This document shows positions 42,631-51,601 of a stretch of DNA of 64,000 nt, piece after piece. The stretch is from Nocardioides islandensis. Its GTDB lineage: Bacteria > Actinomycetota > Actinomycetes > Propionibacteriales > Nocardioidaceae. Position 1 is the first letter of the stretch, and every line of letters starts with the position of its first letter. The stretch is taken from contig NZ_JADKPN010000004.1 in the NCBI RefSeq assembly GCF_015352455.1, positions 221,850 through 285,849 of the forward strand, read 5' to 3'. A program made the position numbers and the translations under genes. The notes under the pieces are model-generated. The model did no database searches. It saw only the letters and a list, made by a program, of their open reading frames with translations, and was not told the DNA's origin.

Positions 42631-44946
42631 GTGAGCCCAGTGGGTGTGCCCGGTGAGGCATCGGTCCCGGTGATCGCCGTCGCGGTCGACGCCGCGTCGG
42701 TGGAGCGGCCCGTCATCGAGGCGTGGGCCCGCGAGCACGACCCCGAGGTCTCGGAGGTGCTCGACGCGGTCAACGGCACCGGCGCCGGTCTGGGTGCGGC
42801 CCTGGCGGCGTACGACGAGGCGCTGGTCGTGCCGGTGCGCGTGGCCTGGCTGCCCACCGTCGAGCGGCGACCCGGCATGTCACGGCTCTCCGAGCTCGCG
42901 CTGCTGGCCACGCCCAAGCGGCCGGCCACCTGGCTCTCCCGCCGGCTGGCAGCCCTCTCCCCCGGCCGTCGGCGGGTCATCGACGGCGAGCCCGCCCTTC
43001 TGTCCGAGCTGCGCAAGCGCTTCACCGATACCTCCGGTGACGCGACGGACCCCGAGTCGTTCGGCGCGTTCGTCCGGCGGTCGGCCGTGGTCACCCTCGA
43101 GCGCGAGGAGCGTGCGGAGATCGGCAACCGCTACAAGGTGCCGCACGCCGTCAGCGAGGAGATCCTGGCCCGCAAGGAGTTCCGCGACGAGATCGCCGGC
43201 GTCGCCGCGGAGATGGGCCTCACCGCGGCCGAGGGTCTGGAGAAGGCCGAGGAGTGCCTCGACGAGCTGGTCGCGGTGCAGAGCCGCGCGGCGGTCGACA
43301 TGTTCTACGCGATGATGGAGCCGCTGCACTCCTCGACCTGGCACGTGCTGGCCGACGAGTCGGGGCTGGCCCGGCTGCGGGAGCTCAACAAGCGCTACGC
43401 GCTGGTGTTCCTTCCCGCGCACCGGTCGTACGTCGACACGCTCGTGCTCGGCGACGTGCTGGCCCGCAACGACTTCCCGCGCAACCACGTGATGGGCGGG
43501 GCGAACCTCCGGATCTGGCCGATCAGCGACCTGGCTCGGCGCGCCGGCATCGTCTTCATCCGGCGCAGCTTCGGCGACGACGAGATCTACAAGTCCGTGG
43601 TGCAGGAGTACTTCGCGTTCCTGCTGTCCAAGCGCTTCAACCTGGAGTGGTACTTCGAGGGCGGCCGCTCGCGCACCGGCAAGATCCGCACGCCGAGGTA
43701 CGGACTGCTCCGGTACGTCGCCCAGGCGGTGCAGAGCGGGCGCGTCGAGGACGTCTACCTGGTGCCCACGTCGATCACCTACGACCGCCTGTTCGAGGTC
43801 TCGAAGATGGCCGCCGAGCAGGCCGGCGCCAAGAAGCAGGCCGAGGGCCTGAAGTGGCTGGCCGAGTACGCCCGCTCGCAGCGGCGCACCCACGGCGGGT
43901 CGGCCCACGTCCGCTTCGGCGAGCCCATCGCGATGCGCTCGTGGCTGCCCGGGGCCGGCGCGTCGGACGACGACAACCGGGCCGCGCTGCACAAGATCGC
44001 CTTCGAGGTCGCGGTCGGCATCAACCGGACCTCGCCGCTGACCGCCAACGGCCTGCTCGCCCTGACCCTCCTCGGCGTCCGCGACCAGTCGCTCACGCTC
44101 ACCCAGATCCAGCAGATCCTGCGGCCGGTGCTCGCCTACATCGAGGCCCGCGCGCTCCCGTCGACGGGGCTCGAGCTGCTGTCCGACGCCGACGGCCTGA
44201 GCAGCGTGCTCTCGGACCTGGTGCGGGCGAAGGTCGTCACGGTCTTCGACAAGGGCGAGGAGCCGATCTACGCGATCGAGCGCGGCCAGCACCTGGTCGC
44301 CGCCTTCTACCGCAACAACGCCATCCACTGGTTCGTGAACCGGGCGATCCTGGAGCTGTCCCTGCTCTGGACCTCCCAACGGCTGGCGCAGCAGGACTCG
44401 AAGAACCCCGAGCTGACCGGCTGGACCGAGGCGAAGCGGATCCGGGACCTGCTCAAGTTCGAGTTCTTCTTCCCCGACCGGGACACGTTCGAGCGGGAGC
44501 TGCGCGAGGAGCTCGCGCTGCTCGCCCCCGGGGCCACCGACCCGCTGGAGGCGCTGCGCGGCTCGGGTGTGCTGATGGCGCACCGCGTGCTGCGGTCGTT
44601 CCTGGACGCCCAGCTCGTGGTCGCGGACCGGCTGGCGCACCTCGACCCCTCGGCCCCGGTGGACAAGACGGCCCTGCTCGACGACTGCGACCGGGTGGGT
44701 CAGCAGATGCTCCTGCAACGTCGGCTGCACTCCCCCGAGTCGGTGTCGCGGGAGCTGTTCGCCTCAGCCCTGGACCTCAAGGACAACTTCGGCCTGCTCG
44801 CCCCGCGTGACACCGAGACGCCCGCGGACCTCGAGCGCCGGCGTACCCATCATCTGGAGTTCGTCACCAGCCTGATCGAGCGGGCCCAGGTGATCGAGTC
44901 CCTCGACGCGGCCAACCGAGCGGAGGTCACCGGTGTTGTTGTCTGA
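42631..44946 (+). CDS. plsB: Glycerol-3-phosphate acyltransferase
   Basis: About 771 residues, similar to mycobacterial PlsB-type proteins. Acyltransferase motif I is HRSYVD (H-x4-D, about residue 264), motif II GGANLRIWPIS, motif III FEGGRSRTGK (about 341) and motif IV VPTSITYD. It transfers an acyl group to sn-1 of glycerol-3-phosphate at the membrane. GTG 42631 is preferred because GGAAGGAG lies 5 nt before it; ATG 42604 would add nine residues. The downstream HAD-PlsC gene overlaps by 14 bp, giving both acylation steps of phosphatidate synthesis. Confidence 0.92.
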   Translation: MSPVGVPGEASVPVIAVAVDAASVERPVIEAWAREHDPEVSEVLDAVNGTGAGLGAALAAYDEALVVPVRVAWLPTVERRPGMSRLSELALLATPKRPATWLSRRLAALSPGRRRVIDGEPALLSELRKRFTDTSGDATDPESFGAFVRRSAVVTLEREERAEIGNRYKVPHAVSEEILARKEFRDEIAGVAAEMGLTAAEGLEKAEECLDELVAVQSRAAVDMFYAMMEPLHSSTWHVLADESGLARLRELNKRYALVFLPAHRSYVDTLVLGDVLARNDFPRNHVMGGANLRIWPISDLARRAGIVFIRRSFGDDEIYKSVVQEYFAFLLSKRFNLEWYFEGGRSRTGKIRTPRYGLLRYVAQAVQSGRVEDVYLVPTSITYDRLFEVSKMAAEQAGAKKQAEGLKWLAEYARSQRRTHGGSAHVRFGEPIAMRSWLPGAGASDDDNRAALHKIAFEVAVGINRTSPLTANGLLALTLLGVRDQSLTLTQIQQILRPVLAYIEARALPSTGLELLSDADGLSSVLSDLVRAKVVTVFDKGEEPIYAIERGQHLVAAFYRNNAIHWFVNRAILELSLLWTSQRLAQQDSKNPELTGWTEAKRIRDLLKFEFFFPDRDTFERELREELALLAPGATDPLEALRGSGVLMAHRVLRSFLDAQLVVADRLAHLDPSAPVDKTALLDDCDRVGQQMLLQRRLHSPESVSRELFASALDLKDNFGLLAPRDTETPADLERRRTHHLEFVTSLIERAQVIESLDAANRAEVTGVVV

Positions 44947-46555
44947 GCGTCTCGAGCAGGTGTACGCCGGCCCGCAGGGGCCGGACGTGGCGGCGTTCTT
45001 CGACTTCGACGGCACGCTGATCCACGGGTTCTCGGCCGTCGACTTCTACCTCGACCGCATCCGCAGCGGGAAGGTCGGCCCGCTGGAGGCGATCCGCACC
45101 ACGGTGATGGCCGTGCGCGGCGTGGAGACCGAGGAGGACTTCGAGAAGCTGGTCGCCATCGGCCTCAGCGGGCTCGACGGGCACCACATGGACGACGTGT
45201 CGGCGGTCGGCGAGCGGGTGTTCGCCAAGAAGCTCGCGGCCCGCGTCTACCCCGAGGCCTGGCAGCTGGTGCAGGCCCACCACCGGATGGGGCACACCGT
45301 CGTGCTGGCCTCGTCGGCGACCCGCTTCCAGCTCGAGGCCGCCGCGCGGACCCTGGGCATCGACCACGTGCTGAGCACCGCCCTGGAGGCCGGCGAGGAC
45401 GGCGTCCTGACCGGCCGCGCCGACGGGCCGACGCTGTGGCGCGCCGGCAAGGCTCGCGCGGTGCGCGACTTCGCCGAGCTGCATGGGGTGGACCTCGCCG
45501 CGTCGTACGCCTACTCCAACGGCAACGAGGACATCGACTTCCTCAGCCAGGTGGGCTTCCCGGCCGCGACGACCCCGGAGGACCGGTTGCGCGAGCACGC
45601 GACCTCGGAGGGCTGGCCGGTGCTGGACTTCCGCTCGCGCGGGCTGCCCAGCGTGGCGACCATCGCCCGGTCGGCCGCGGCGATGGGCGGGATCCTGACC
45701 GGCATCGGCACCGGCGCGGCGTTCGGGCTGCTGAACGGCAGCCGGCGCACGGCCATCTCCTCCATCATGGCGCTGTCCTCGGAGTACTCCCTGGCCCTCG
45801 CCGGCGTGAAGGTCGACATCGTCGGCGAGCAGCACGTGTGGGAGCAGCGGCCCGCGGTGTTCGTGTTCAACCACCAGAGCCAGCTCGACGTGTTCGTGAT
45901 CTGCTACCTGCTGCGCCGCGACTTCACCGGCGTGGCCAAGCAGGAGCTGACCAAGGACCCGATCTTCGGTCCGGTGTTCAGGTTCGCGGGCGTCGCCTTC
46001 GTCGACCGCCAGGGCGGCCGCAACCCGCGCGACGCGCTCGCCCCGGCCGTGGCCAAGCTGCGCGACGGCATCTCGGTCGTCATCGCTCCGGAGGGCACCC
46101 GCTCCTTGACGCCCACGCTCGGCACGTTCAAGACCGGCGCGTTCCACCTGGCGCGCGAGGCCGGCGTCCCCGTCGTGCCCGTGGTGATCCGCAACGCCGG
46201 CGAGCTGATGTGGCGCGACGCGCTGACCGTGAAGCCTGGCACCGTCCAGGTGGCCGTGCTCCCGCCGATCGACGTCTCCGCGTGGCCGGCCGACCAGATC
46301 CGCAACAAGACCCGCGAGGTCCAGGCGCTGTTCGAGGACACCCTCGCCCACTGGCCCGGCGAGCCCCGTCCCGCTCCCAAGGAGCCCGCGCCGCCGAAGC
46401 AGACACCCGCCCGGAAGGCCCCTGCCAAGAAGGCCCCTGCCAAGAAGGCCCCTGCCAAGAAGACGGCTGCCAAGAAGACGGCTGCCAAGAAGACCGCGAG
46501 CAAGAAGACCGCGAGCAAGAAGTCGGCCTCGACCCGCCGCCGTACGGCCGAGTGA
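44933..46555 (+). CDS. plsC: HAD-IB hydrolase / 1-acylglycerol-3-phosphate acyltransferase fusion with Lys-Ala tail
   Basis: 540 residues from GTG 44933. The HAD-IB phosphatase half has FFDFDGTLI (about residues 22-30), SSATRFQLE and SNGNEDIDFL. The PlsC half has NHQSQLD (H-x4-D, about 313-319), FVDRQGGRN and IAPEGTRS (about 384-391). This phosphatase-acyltransferase fusion is known in actinobacteria. The last ~45 residues repeat APAKK, TAAKK and TASKK motifs like a histone H1 tail and could bind DNA, RNA or acidic lipid. The start lies within the plsB 3' end. Confidence 0.92.
   Translation: MLLSERLEQVYAGPQGPDVAAFFDFDGTLIHGFSAVDFYLDRIRSGKVGPLEAIRTTVMAVRGVETEEDFEKLVAIGLSGLDGHHMDDVSAVGERVFAKKLAARVYPEAWQLVQAHHRMGHTVVLASSATRFQLEAAARTLGIDHVLSTALEAGEDGVLTGRADGPTLWRAGKARAVRDFAELHGVDLAASYAYSNGNEDIDFLSQVGFPAATTPEDRLREHATSEGWPVLDFRSRGLPSVATIARSAAAMGGILTGIGTGAAFGLLNGSRRTAISSIMALSSEYSLALAGVKVDIVGEQHVWEQRPAVFVFNHQSQLDVFVICYLLRRDFTGVAKQELTKDPIFGPVFRFAGVAFVDRQGGRNPRDALAPAVAKLRDGISVVIAPEGTRSLTPTLGTFKTGAFHLAREAGVPVVPVVIRNAGELMWRDALTVKPGTVQVAVLPPIDVSAWPADQIRNKTREVQALFEDTLAHWPGEPRPAPKEPAPPKQTPARKAPAKKAPAKKAPAKKTAAKKTAAKKTASKKTASKKSASTRRRTAE
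46417..46521 (+). repeat. Seven 15-bp coding repeats (Lys-Ala tail of PlsC)
   Basis: Three AAGGCCCCTGCCAAG units, two AAGACGGCTGCCAAG units and two AAGACCGCGAGCAAG units lie in tandem, each identical within its group at DNA level. This implies recent expansion and likely copy-number variation between strains. Confidence 0.92.
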
Positions 46556-46595
46556 CCCGTACGACACCCGAAAAGCCATCTCGAGCCTGCGTTGC

Positions 46596-46652
46596 GGGTC
46601 ACTCGTGGTCGGAACACCCGGCTGACCGGGTACTCCGCCCACGAGTGACGCG
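46596..46652. repeat. Palindromic repeat, GGTCACTCG family, copy C
   Basis: GTCACTCGTGG and CCACGAGTGAC pair perfectly at the ends, with an inner ACCCGG/CCGGGT stem around CTGA. A separate CGAGTGACCCG at 46549-46559 covers the plsC stop codon, the same 47-bp offset as the lone half-motif beside copy B. It lies between convergent plsC and the ABM-like gene, where it might also terminate transcription. Confidence 0.85.
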
Positions 46653-46663
46653 AATGGCAGGTG

Positions 46664-47269
46664 TCAGGCGCGGCCGCTGAACCAGGGGTCGCGCAGGTCG
46701 AGGTAGGTGATCTCGCTCATGTCGCCCATGACCTTCTGGAACTCCTCACCCACGTCGGCGGGCATCTCCTGCTTCTCGCCCTCGCGGGCGGCGGCCTCGG
46801 AGGTGAAGTAGATGGTCTGGGTGAAGTCGCCGTCGTCGGCGACGGCGGTGGTGCCGCCGATGATCTCGGGCCGCATCTCCTTGAGGCCGTCCATCGGCTG
46901 GTTGCTGAACGCCCGGAAGCCGTCGGCGTCCGAGACCTTGCCGCGCATCACCTGGACGAAGCCGGCGTCGTCGGAGCCGCCACCCAGCCACGTGATCGCG
47001 TCGTCGTAGTCGCGGAAGCCGACCTCGCCGTCGTAGCAGCCTTCGGTCTCGCGCCACCACGCGTCCTGCTCAGGACGGGCCGAGTTCCGGTCCGCCGCGT
47101 CGCGGGACTCGAAGCGCACCACGGCGACCGCCGTACCGTCGTCGGTCACTCCGCCGGTCGAGCCGAGCCACCCGTCGGCGCCGGGTCCGATCTCCTGCTC
47201 CCACAGGTCCAGCTGCTTCTTGAGCCGGTCGGCATCGGAGCACCGTCCCTGGATGACCTGGATGAACAT
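46664..47269 (-). CDS. Two-repeat ABM-like (ferredoxin-fold) hypothetical protein
   Basis: 201 residues with two similar halves: MFIQVIQGRCSDADRLKKQLDLWEQEIGPGADGW at the start and GFVQVMRGKVSDADGFRAFSNQP...LKEMRPEIIG at about residue 103. The pattern suggests two dimeric alpha-beta barrel (antibiotic biosynthesis monooxygenase-like) domains in one chain. No cofactor residues are evident, so an enzymatic role is uncertain. GAGGAGG precedes ATG 47269. Transcription ends toward plsC at palindrome C. Function unknown. Confidence 0.75.
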   Translation of the reverse strand: MFIQVIQGRCSDADRLKKQLDLWEQEIGPGADGWLGSTGGVTDDGTAVAVVRFESRDAADRNSARPEQDAWWRETEGCYDGEVGFRDYDDAITWLGGGSDDAGFVQVMRGKVSDADGFRAFSNQPMDGLKEMRPEIIGGTTAVADDGDFTQTIYFTSEAAAREGEKQEMPADVGEEFQKVMGDMSEITYLDLRDPWFSGRA

Positions 47270-47387
47270 CGCTGCCTCCTCTTCCCCCGAAAGGTCTGCC
47301 CGAGAGGCCGCTTCGCCGTGAAGTGGTCGAGGTACGACGCTACGCCCGGTCCGCGGTTCCGGACAGGTGGCAGAGGTGACGCTGGCC

Positions 47388-49079
47388 TTACGCCTCGATG
47401 ACGACCGGGATGATCATCGGGCGGCGGCGGTGCTCCCGGTTGACCCAGCGGCCCACGACGCGGCGGATGACCTGTTGGAGCTGGTAGGCGTCGTTGTTGC
47501 CCTCTGCCCCGGCCCGGTCGAGCGCGTCGATGATCGGCTGCTTGATCTCGTCGAACGTCGAGATGTCCTCGGCGAACCCGCGGGCGTGGATCTCCGGCCC
47601 ACCGGACACCTTCCCGCTGACCGAGTCCACGACCACGATCACCGAGATGAATCCCTCGGACGCCAGGATCCGGCGGTCCTTCATCGAGGACTCGCTGACG
47701 TCGCCGATCGAGGAGCCGTCCACGAAGACGTAGCCGCAGTCGACCTTGCCCGCGATCGAGACCTGCCCGTCGACCAGGTCGACGACCACGCCGTCCTCGG
47801 CGATCACGACGTTCTCGGCGGGGACGCCGGTACGCCGGGCGAGCGCGGCGTTCGCCTGCATGTGCCGGATCTCCCCGTGCACGGGCATCACGTTGCGCGG
47901 CTTGACGATGTTGTAGGCGTAGAGCAGCTCGCCGGCGCTGGCGTGGCCGGACACGTGGACGAGCGCGTTGCCCTTGTGCACCACGGTCGCGCCCCACCGG
48001 GCCAGGCCGTTGATGACGCGGTAGACGGCGTTCTCGTTGCCCGGGATCAGGCTGCTGGCCAGGATGACGGTGTCGCCCTCCTCGATGTGCACGAGGTGGT
48101 GGTTGCGCTGGGCGATCCGGCTCAGCGCCGAGAGCGGCTCCCCCTGGCTGCCCGTCGAGATCAGCACCTGCCGCTCCGGGGGGAGCTCCGCGAGGTCCTT
48201 GACGTCGACCAGCACGTCCGCCGGCACGTGCAGGTAGCCCAGGTCGCGGGCGATCGCCATGTTGCGGACCATCGAGCGGCCGACGTACGCCGCCTTGCGG
48301 TCGTGCGCCACGGCGGCGTCGAGGATCTGCTGGACGCGGTGCACGTGGCTGGCGAAGCAGGCCACGATGATCCGCTGCTGGCTGGTGTGGAAGACCCGGT
48401 CGAGCACCGGCCCGATGTCCTGCTCGGGCGTGGTGAAGCCGGGCACCTCAGCGTTCGTCGAGTCGGTCAGGAACAGGTCGACGCCCTCCTCACCGAGCCG
48501 GGCGAACGCCCGCAGGTCGGTGATCCGGCCGTCCAGCGGCAGCTGGTCCATCTTGAAGTCGCCGGTGTGCAGGACCATGCCCGCCGGCGTGCGGATGGCG
48601 ACGGCGAGCGCGTCGGGGATGGAGTGGTTGACCGCCACGAACTCCAGGTCGAACGGGCCCAGCGCGAGCCGGTCGCCCTCCTTGACCACGTGGTGCACCG
48701 TCTCCTTGAGGCGGTGCTCGCGGAGCTTGGAGTCGAGGAGCGCCAGCGTCAGCTCGGACCCCACGAGCGGGATGTCCTCACGCTCGCGGAGGAGGTACGG
48801 CGTGGCGCCGATGTGGTCCTCGTGACCGTGGGTCAGGACCAGGGCCTCGACGGCGTCGAGCCGGTCCCGGATGGCCTCGAAGTCGGGGAGGATCAGGTCG
48901 ACGCCGGGGTGGTGGTCCTCGGGGAACAGGACGCCGCAGTCGACGACCAGCAGCCGGCCGTCGTACTCGAAGACCGTCATGTTGCGGCCGACCTCGCCGA
49001 GGCCGCCCAGCGGGGTGATCCGCAGCCCACGGTCAGCCAGGGGTGCCGGCGCCGAGAGCTCGGGGTGGGGATGACTCAA
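47388..49079 (-). CDS. rnj: Ribonuclease J
   Basis: 563 residues, cytoplasmic beta-CASP metallo-beta-lactamase. The N-terminus LRITPLGGLGEVGRNMTVFEYDGR is typical. The metal motif is HGHEDHIG (about residues 86-93), with later ligands in HTGDFKMD and HVSGHAS. RNase J processes and decays mRNA by 5'-3' exonuclease and endonuclease activity. I start it at TTG 49079 because AAGGA lies 5 nt upstream, overlapping the end of dapA; no ATG or GTG fits better. The dapA-rnj pair upstream of ftsK is the conserved actinobacterial order. Confidence 0.95.
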   Translation of the reverse strand: MSHPHPELSAPAPLADRGLRITPLGGLGEVGRNMTVFEYDGRLLVVDCGVLFPEDHHPGVDLILPDFEAIRDRLDAVEALVLTHGHEDHIGATPYLLREREDIPLVGSELTLALLDSKLREHRLKETVHHVVKEGDRLALGPFDLEFVAVNHSIPDALAVAIRTPAGMVLHTGDFKMDQLPLDGRITDLRAFARLGEEGVDLFLTDSTNAEVPGFTTPEQDIGPVLDRVFHTSQQRIIVACFASHVHRVQQILDAAVAHDRKAAYVGRSMVRNMAIARDLGYLHVPADVLVDVKDLAELPPERQVLISTGSQGEPLSALSRIAQRNHHLVHIEEGDTVILASSLIPGNENAVYRVINGLARWGATVVHKGNALVHVSGHASAGELLYAYNIVKPRNVMPVHGEIRHMQANAALARRTGVPAENVVIAEDGVVVDLVDGQVSIAGKVDCGYVFVDGSSIGDVSESSMKDRRILASEGFISVIVVVDSVSGKVSGGPEIHARGFAEDISTFDEIKQPIIDALDRAGAEGNNDAYQLQQVIRRVVGRWVNREHRRRPMIIPVVIEA

Positions 49080-49087
49080 GAGATTCC

Positions 49088-49990
49088 TTAGGTGATGAGT
49101 CCGGAGGCGACCAGACCCTCGCGGAGGGCGGCCACCTCCTCGTCGGTGAGCGGCACGAGAGGGCCGCGGACGTTGCGGTTGTCGAGCACGCCGAGCAGCT
49201 GCAGGGCCGCCTTGGCGGTGGTGGCGCCGTAGTTGGGCACGCCCATGACGGCGTCGGTCGCGGGCAGCAGCGTGGTGTAGGTCGCCAGCGCGGCGTGGTG
49301 GTCGCCGGCGAGGAAGTCGCGGATCATGCCGGCGATCTGGTCGCCGGCGGCGTGGCCGACCACCGACACGACGCCTTGGGCGCCGTGGGCCAGCCACCCG
49401 AGGGTGGAGACGTCGTCGCCGGAGTACAGGTCGTAGCCCATCTGCATGATCTTCACACCCCGGGCGTAGTCGCCGACCGCGTCCTTGACCGCGACGACGG
49501 TGTCCCACTCCTTGGCGGCGGCGTAGGTCTCCAGCGCGATCTGCGTGCCGGTGCGTCCGGGCACGTCGTACAGCATCACCGGCACGCCGGTGCTCTCCAC
49601 GACGGTGCGGAAGTGGTGGAGGACGCCGGCCTGGCCGGGCTTGTTGTAGTACGGCGTGACCAGGAGCAGCGCGTCGGCGCCCAGCTTCTCGGCCTGGCGG
49701 GCCAGCTCGACGGAGTGGGCGGTCGCGTTGGTGCCGACGCCCGCGACGACCACGGCCCGGTCGCCGACCGCGTCCTTGACCGCGCGCAGGATGTCGCCGT
49801 CCTCGGCGACCGTGGTCGTGGGGCTCTCCCCCGTCGTGCCGCTGACCACGACGCCGTCGTGGCCGTGGTCGACGAGGTGGGCCGCGATGCGGGCGGTGCC
49901 GTCGAGGTCGACCGAGCCGTCGTCGTGGAAGGCGGTCGCCATCGCGGTCAGCATCCGCCCGAGGCGGGGACCGGATGCCGGGGACGTCAT
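49088..49990 (-). CDS. dapA: 4-hydroxy-tetrahydrodipicolinate synthase
   Basis: 300 residues, TIM barrel. GTTGESPTTT (about residues 51-60) binds the substrate. PYYNKPGQAG contains the catalytic Tyr and VVAVKDAVGD (about 165-174) the Schiff-base Lys. It condenses pyruvate with aspartate semialdehyde, starting the diaminopimelate/lysine branch. TAGCCT 7 nt before ATG 49990 suggests a leaderless transcript. rnj follows 8 bp after the stop. Confidence 0.96.
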   Translation of the reverse strand: MTSPASGPRLGRMLTAMATAFHDDGSVDLDGTARIAAHLVDHGHDGVVVSGTTGESPTTTVAEDGDILRAVKDAVGDRAVVVAGVGTNATAHSVELARQAEKLGADALLLVTPYYNKPGQAGVLHHFRTVVESTGVPVMLYDVPGRTGTQIALETYAAAKEWDTVVAVKDAVGDYARGVKIMQMGYDLYSGDDVSTLGWLAHGAQGVVSVVGHAAGDQIAGMIRDFLAGDHHAALATYTTLLPATDAVMGVPNYGATTAKAALQLLGVLDNRNVRGPLVPLTDEEVAALREGLVASGLIT

Positions 49991-50020
49991 GGCCCCCAGG
50001 CTATCGGGTGCTCATCTCTG

Positions 50021-50127
50021 GGTGGTTGAGGTGTGAGGAGCGCCAGCGACGAGCCTCGACACCACCATCCGTCGAGCAGGAGGTGGTTTCGAGGCTCGGC
50101 CGTGAACGGCCTCACACCTCAACCACC
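50021..50127. repeat. 107-bp nested inverted repeat between dapA and the LLM gene
   Basis: The outer arms GGTGGTTGAGGTGTGAGG pair perfectly over 18 bp. Inner arms CGAGCCTCGACACCACC (50050-50066) and its complement (50082-50098) pair with one mismatch. It occupies most of the gap between dapA and the upstream oxidoreductase gene, so it may act as a terminator. The CTCGA-x-ACCACC vocabulary is shared with the recA-recX element at 3921-4007. Confidence 0.92.
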
Positions 50128-50138
50128 GAAAGAGGGGT

Positions 50139-51077
50139 TCAGAGGTGGGGCATCACCTCGGTGGCCACCAGCCGCAGGTGGTCCAGGTCCTGGAGGTCGA
50201 GGGTCTGGAGGTACAGGCGGGTCTGGCCGGACTCGACGTACCGGCCGACCTTGTCGACCACCTCGCTCACGGTCCCGCCGAGCTGCTCGCGGCGCAGGGT
50301 GTCGGGGTCGTGCCCGATGTTCGCGGCCCGACGCCGGAACTCCGCCTCGTCCGCCCCCACGCACAGCACCAGGGCGCTGGAGGTGGTCATCGTCGCCGGG
50401 TCGCGGCCGGCCTCCTCGCACGCCCGGAGCACGCGGGCGAGGATCGGGAGCCCGTCCTCGAAGGCCTCGAACGACACGTTGTACTCGTCGGCGTACCGGG
50501 CCGCGAGCGCCGCCGACCGCTTCTTGCCGGCGCCGCCCATGATCACCGGTGGCTTGGCCTGGTGCGGTTTCGGCAGACCGGGCGAGTCGACGACCGAGTG
50601 CCGCTTGCCCTCGTAGGTGAACCCGGCCCCGGACACATGATCGGTCGCCCACAGCCCGGTGATGATCGCGAGCTGGTCCTCGAGCATGTCGAAGCGCTCC
50701 GAGGGCCCGGGGAAGTCGAACCCGTACGCCGCGTGCTCGCGGCCGAACCAGCCCGCACCGATGCCGAGCTCGACGCGGCCGCCGCTCATCTGGTCGACCT
50801 GCGCCACCTGGATCGCCAGCAGCCCGGGCGATCGGAACGTGACGCTGGTGACCAGGGTGCCCAGCCGGATCCGGCTGGTCTCGCGGGCGATCGCGCCGAG
50901 CGTCACCCACGAGTCGGTCGGGCCGGGCAACCCGTCGGTGCCCATGGCAAGGAAGTGGTCGGAGCGGAAGAACGCCCCGAAGCCCAGCTCCTCGGCCGTC
51001 TGCGCCACGCGCAGGAGGTCGTCGTACGACGCCCCCTGCTGCGGCTCGGTGAACACCCTCAGCTCCATGCCGGCCAT
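50139..51077 (-). CDS. LLM-class F420-dependent oxidoreductase
   Basis: 312 residues, luciferase-like TIM barrel. AEELGFGAFFRSDHFLAMG (about residues 28-46), RIRLGTLVTSVTFRSPGLLA and GRVELGIGAGWFGREHAAYGFDFP are the usual blocks of the actinobacterial F420-using group. The substrate is unknown. The alternative start at the second ATG (MELRVF) would remove three residues. It is separated from dapA by the inverted repeat at 50021-50127. Confidence 0.9.
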   Translation of the reverse strand: MAGMELRVFTEPQQGASYDDLLRVAQTAEELGFGAFFRSDHFLAMGTDGLPGPTDSWVTLGAIARETSRIRLGTLVTSVTFRSPGLLAIQVAQVDQMSGGRVELGIGAGWFGREHAAYGFDFPGPSERFDMLEDQLAIITGLWATDHVSGAGFTYEGKRHSVVDSPGLPKPHQAKPPVIMGGAGKKRSAALAARYADEYNVSFEAFEDGLPILARVLRACEEAGRDPATMTTSSALVLCVGADEAEFRRRAANIGHDPDTLRREQLGGTVSEVVDKVGRYVESGQTRLYLQTLDLQDLDHLRLVATEVMPHL

Positions 51078-51082
51078 GCGAC

Positions 51083-51538
51083 TCAGCCTGTCAGGGTCTT
51101 GGTGAAGAACACCCGGTGGTACGGGCCGATCTGCTCGCGGTGGGTCTCGACGTACCCGTGCCGCGGGTAGTACGCGAGGTTCTCGGTCATCACGACGTTG
51201 GTGTAGAGCCGCACATCGGGCAGGCCCATCGCCCGGGCCTGCTCGTCTGCGACGCCGAGCAGCCGGGTGCCGATCCCGGTGCCGTGGTGCTCGGGCGCGA
51301 CGCCGACGATGTCGAGCAGCAGGTGGTCGTCGTGCGGCTCGAGCACGAGCAGGCCGACCACCTCGCCGCCGTCCTCGGCCACCCAGGTGTGGCCCAGCGC
51401 GACCTTCTCGGCGTAGTCGACGTGCATCGGCCAGGGCTCGATGGTGCCGAGGCGGCCGATGTACGGCGAGAACGCCGCGTGCGCCACCGCCGTCAGCCCG
51501 TCGACGTCCTCCGGACGGGCGGGCCTGACCACGGTCAT
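51083..51538 (-). CDS. GNAT family N-acetyltransferase
   Basis: 151 residues from ATG 51538 (MTVVRPARPEDVDGLTAVAHAAFSPYIGRLG). The acetyl-CoA segment is LLDIVGVAPEHHGTGIGTRLLGVADEQA (about residues 72-99), followed by RLYTNVVMTENLAYYPRHGYVETHRE, which is characteristic of small-molecule GNATs. It lies 5 bp upstream of the LLM oxidoreductase gene and probably shares its transcript. The substrate is unknown. Confidence 0.88.
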   Translation of the reverse strand: MTVVRPARPEDVDGLTAVAHAAFSPYIGRLGTIEPWPMHVDYAEKVALGHTWVAEDGGEVVGLLVLEPHDDHLLLDIVGVAPEHHGTGIGTRLLGVADEQARAMGLPDVRLYTNVVMTENLAYYPRHGYVETHREQIGPYHRVFFTKTLTG

Positions 51539-51601
51539 GTCAGCTGATGATGCCGTGCCGGAAGCCGAGGCTTTCAGGGGACCCGCGGTTACGGTGCTGG
51601 C

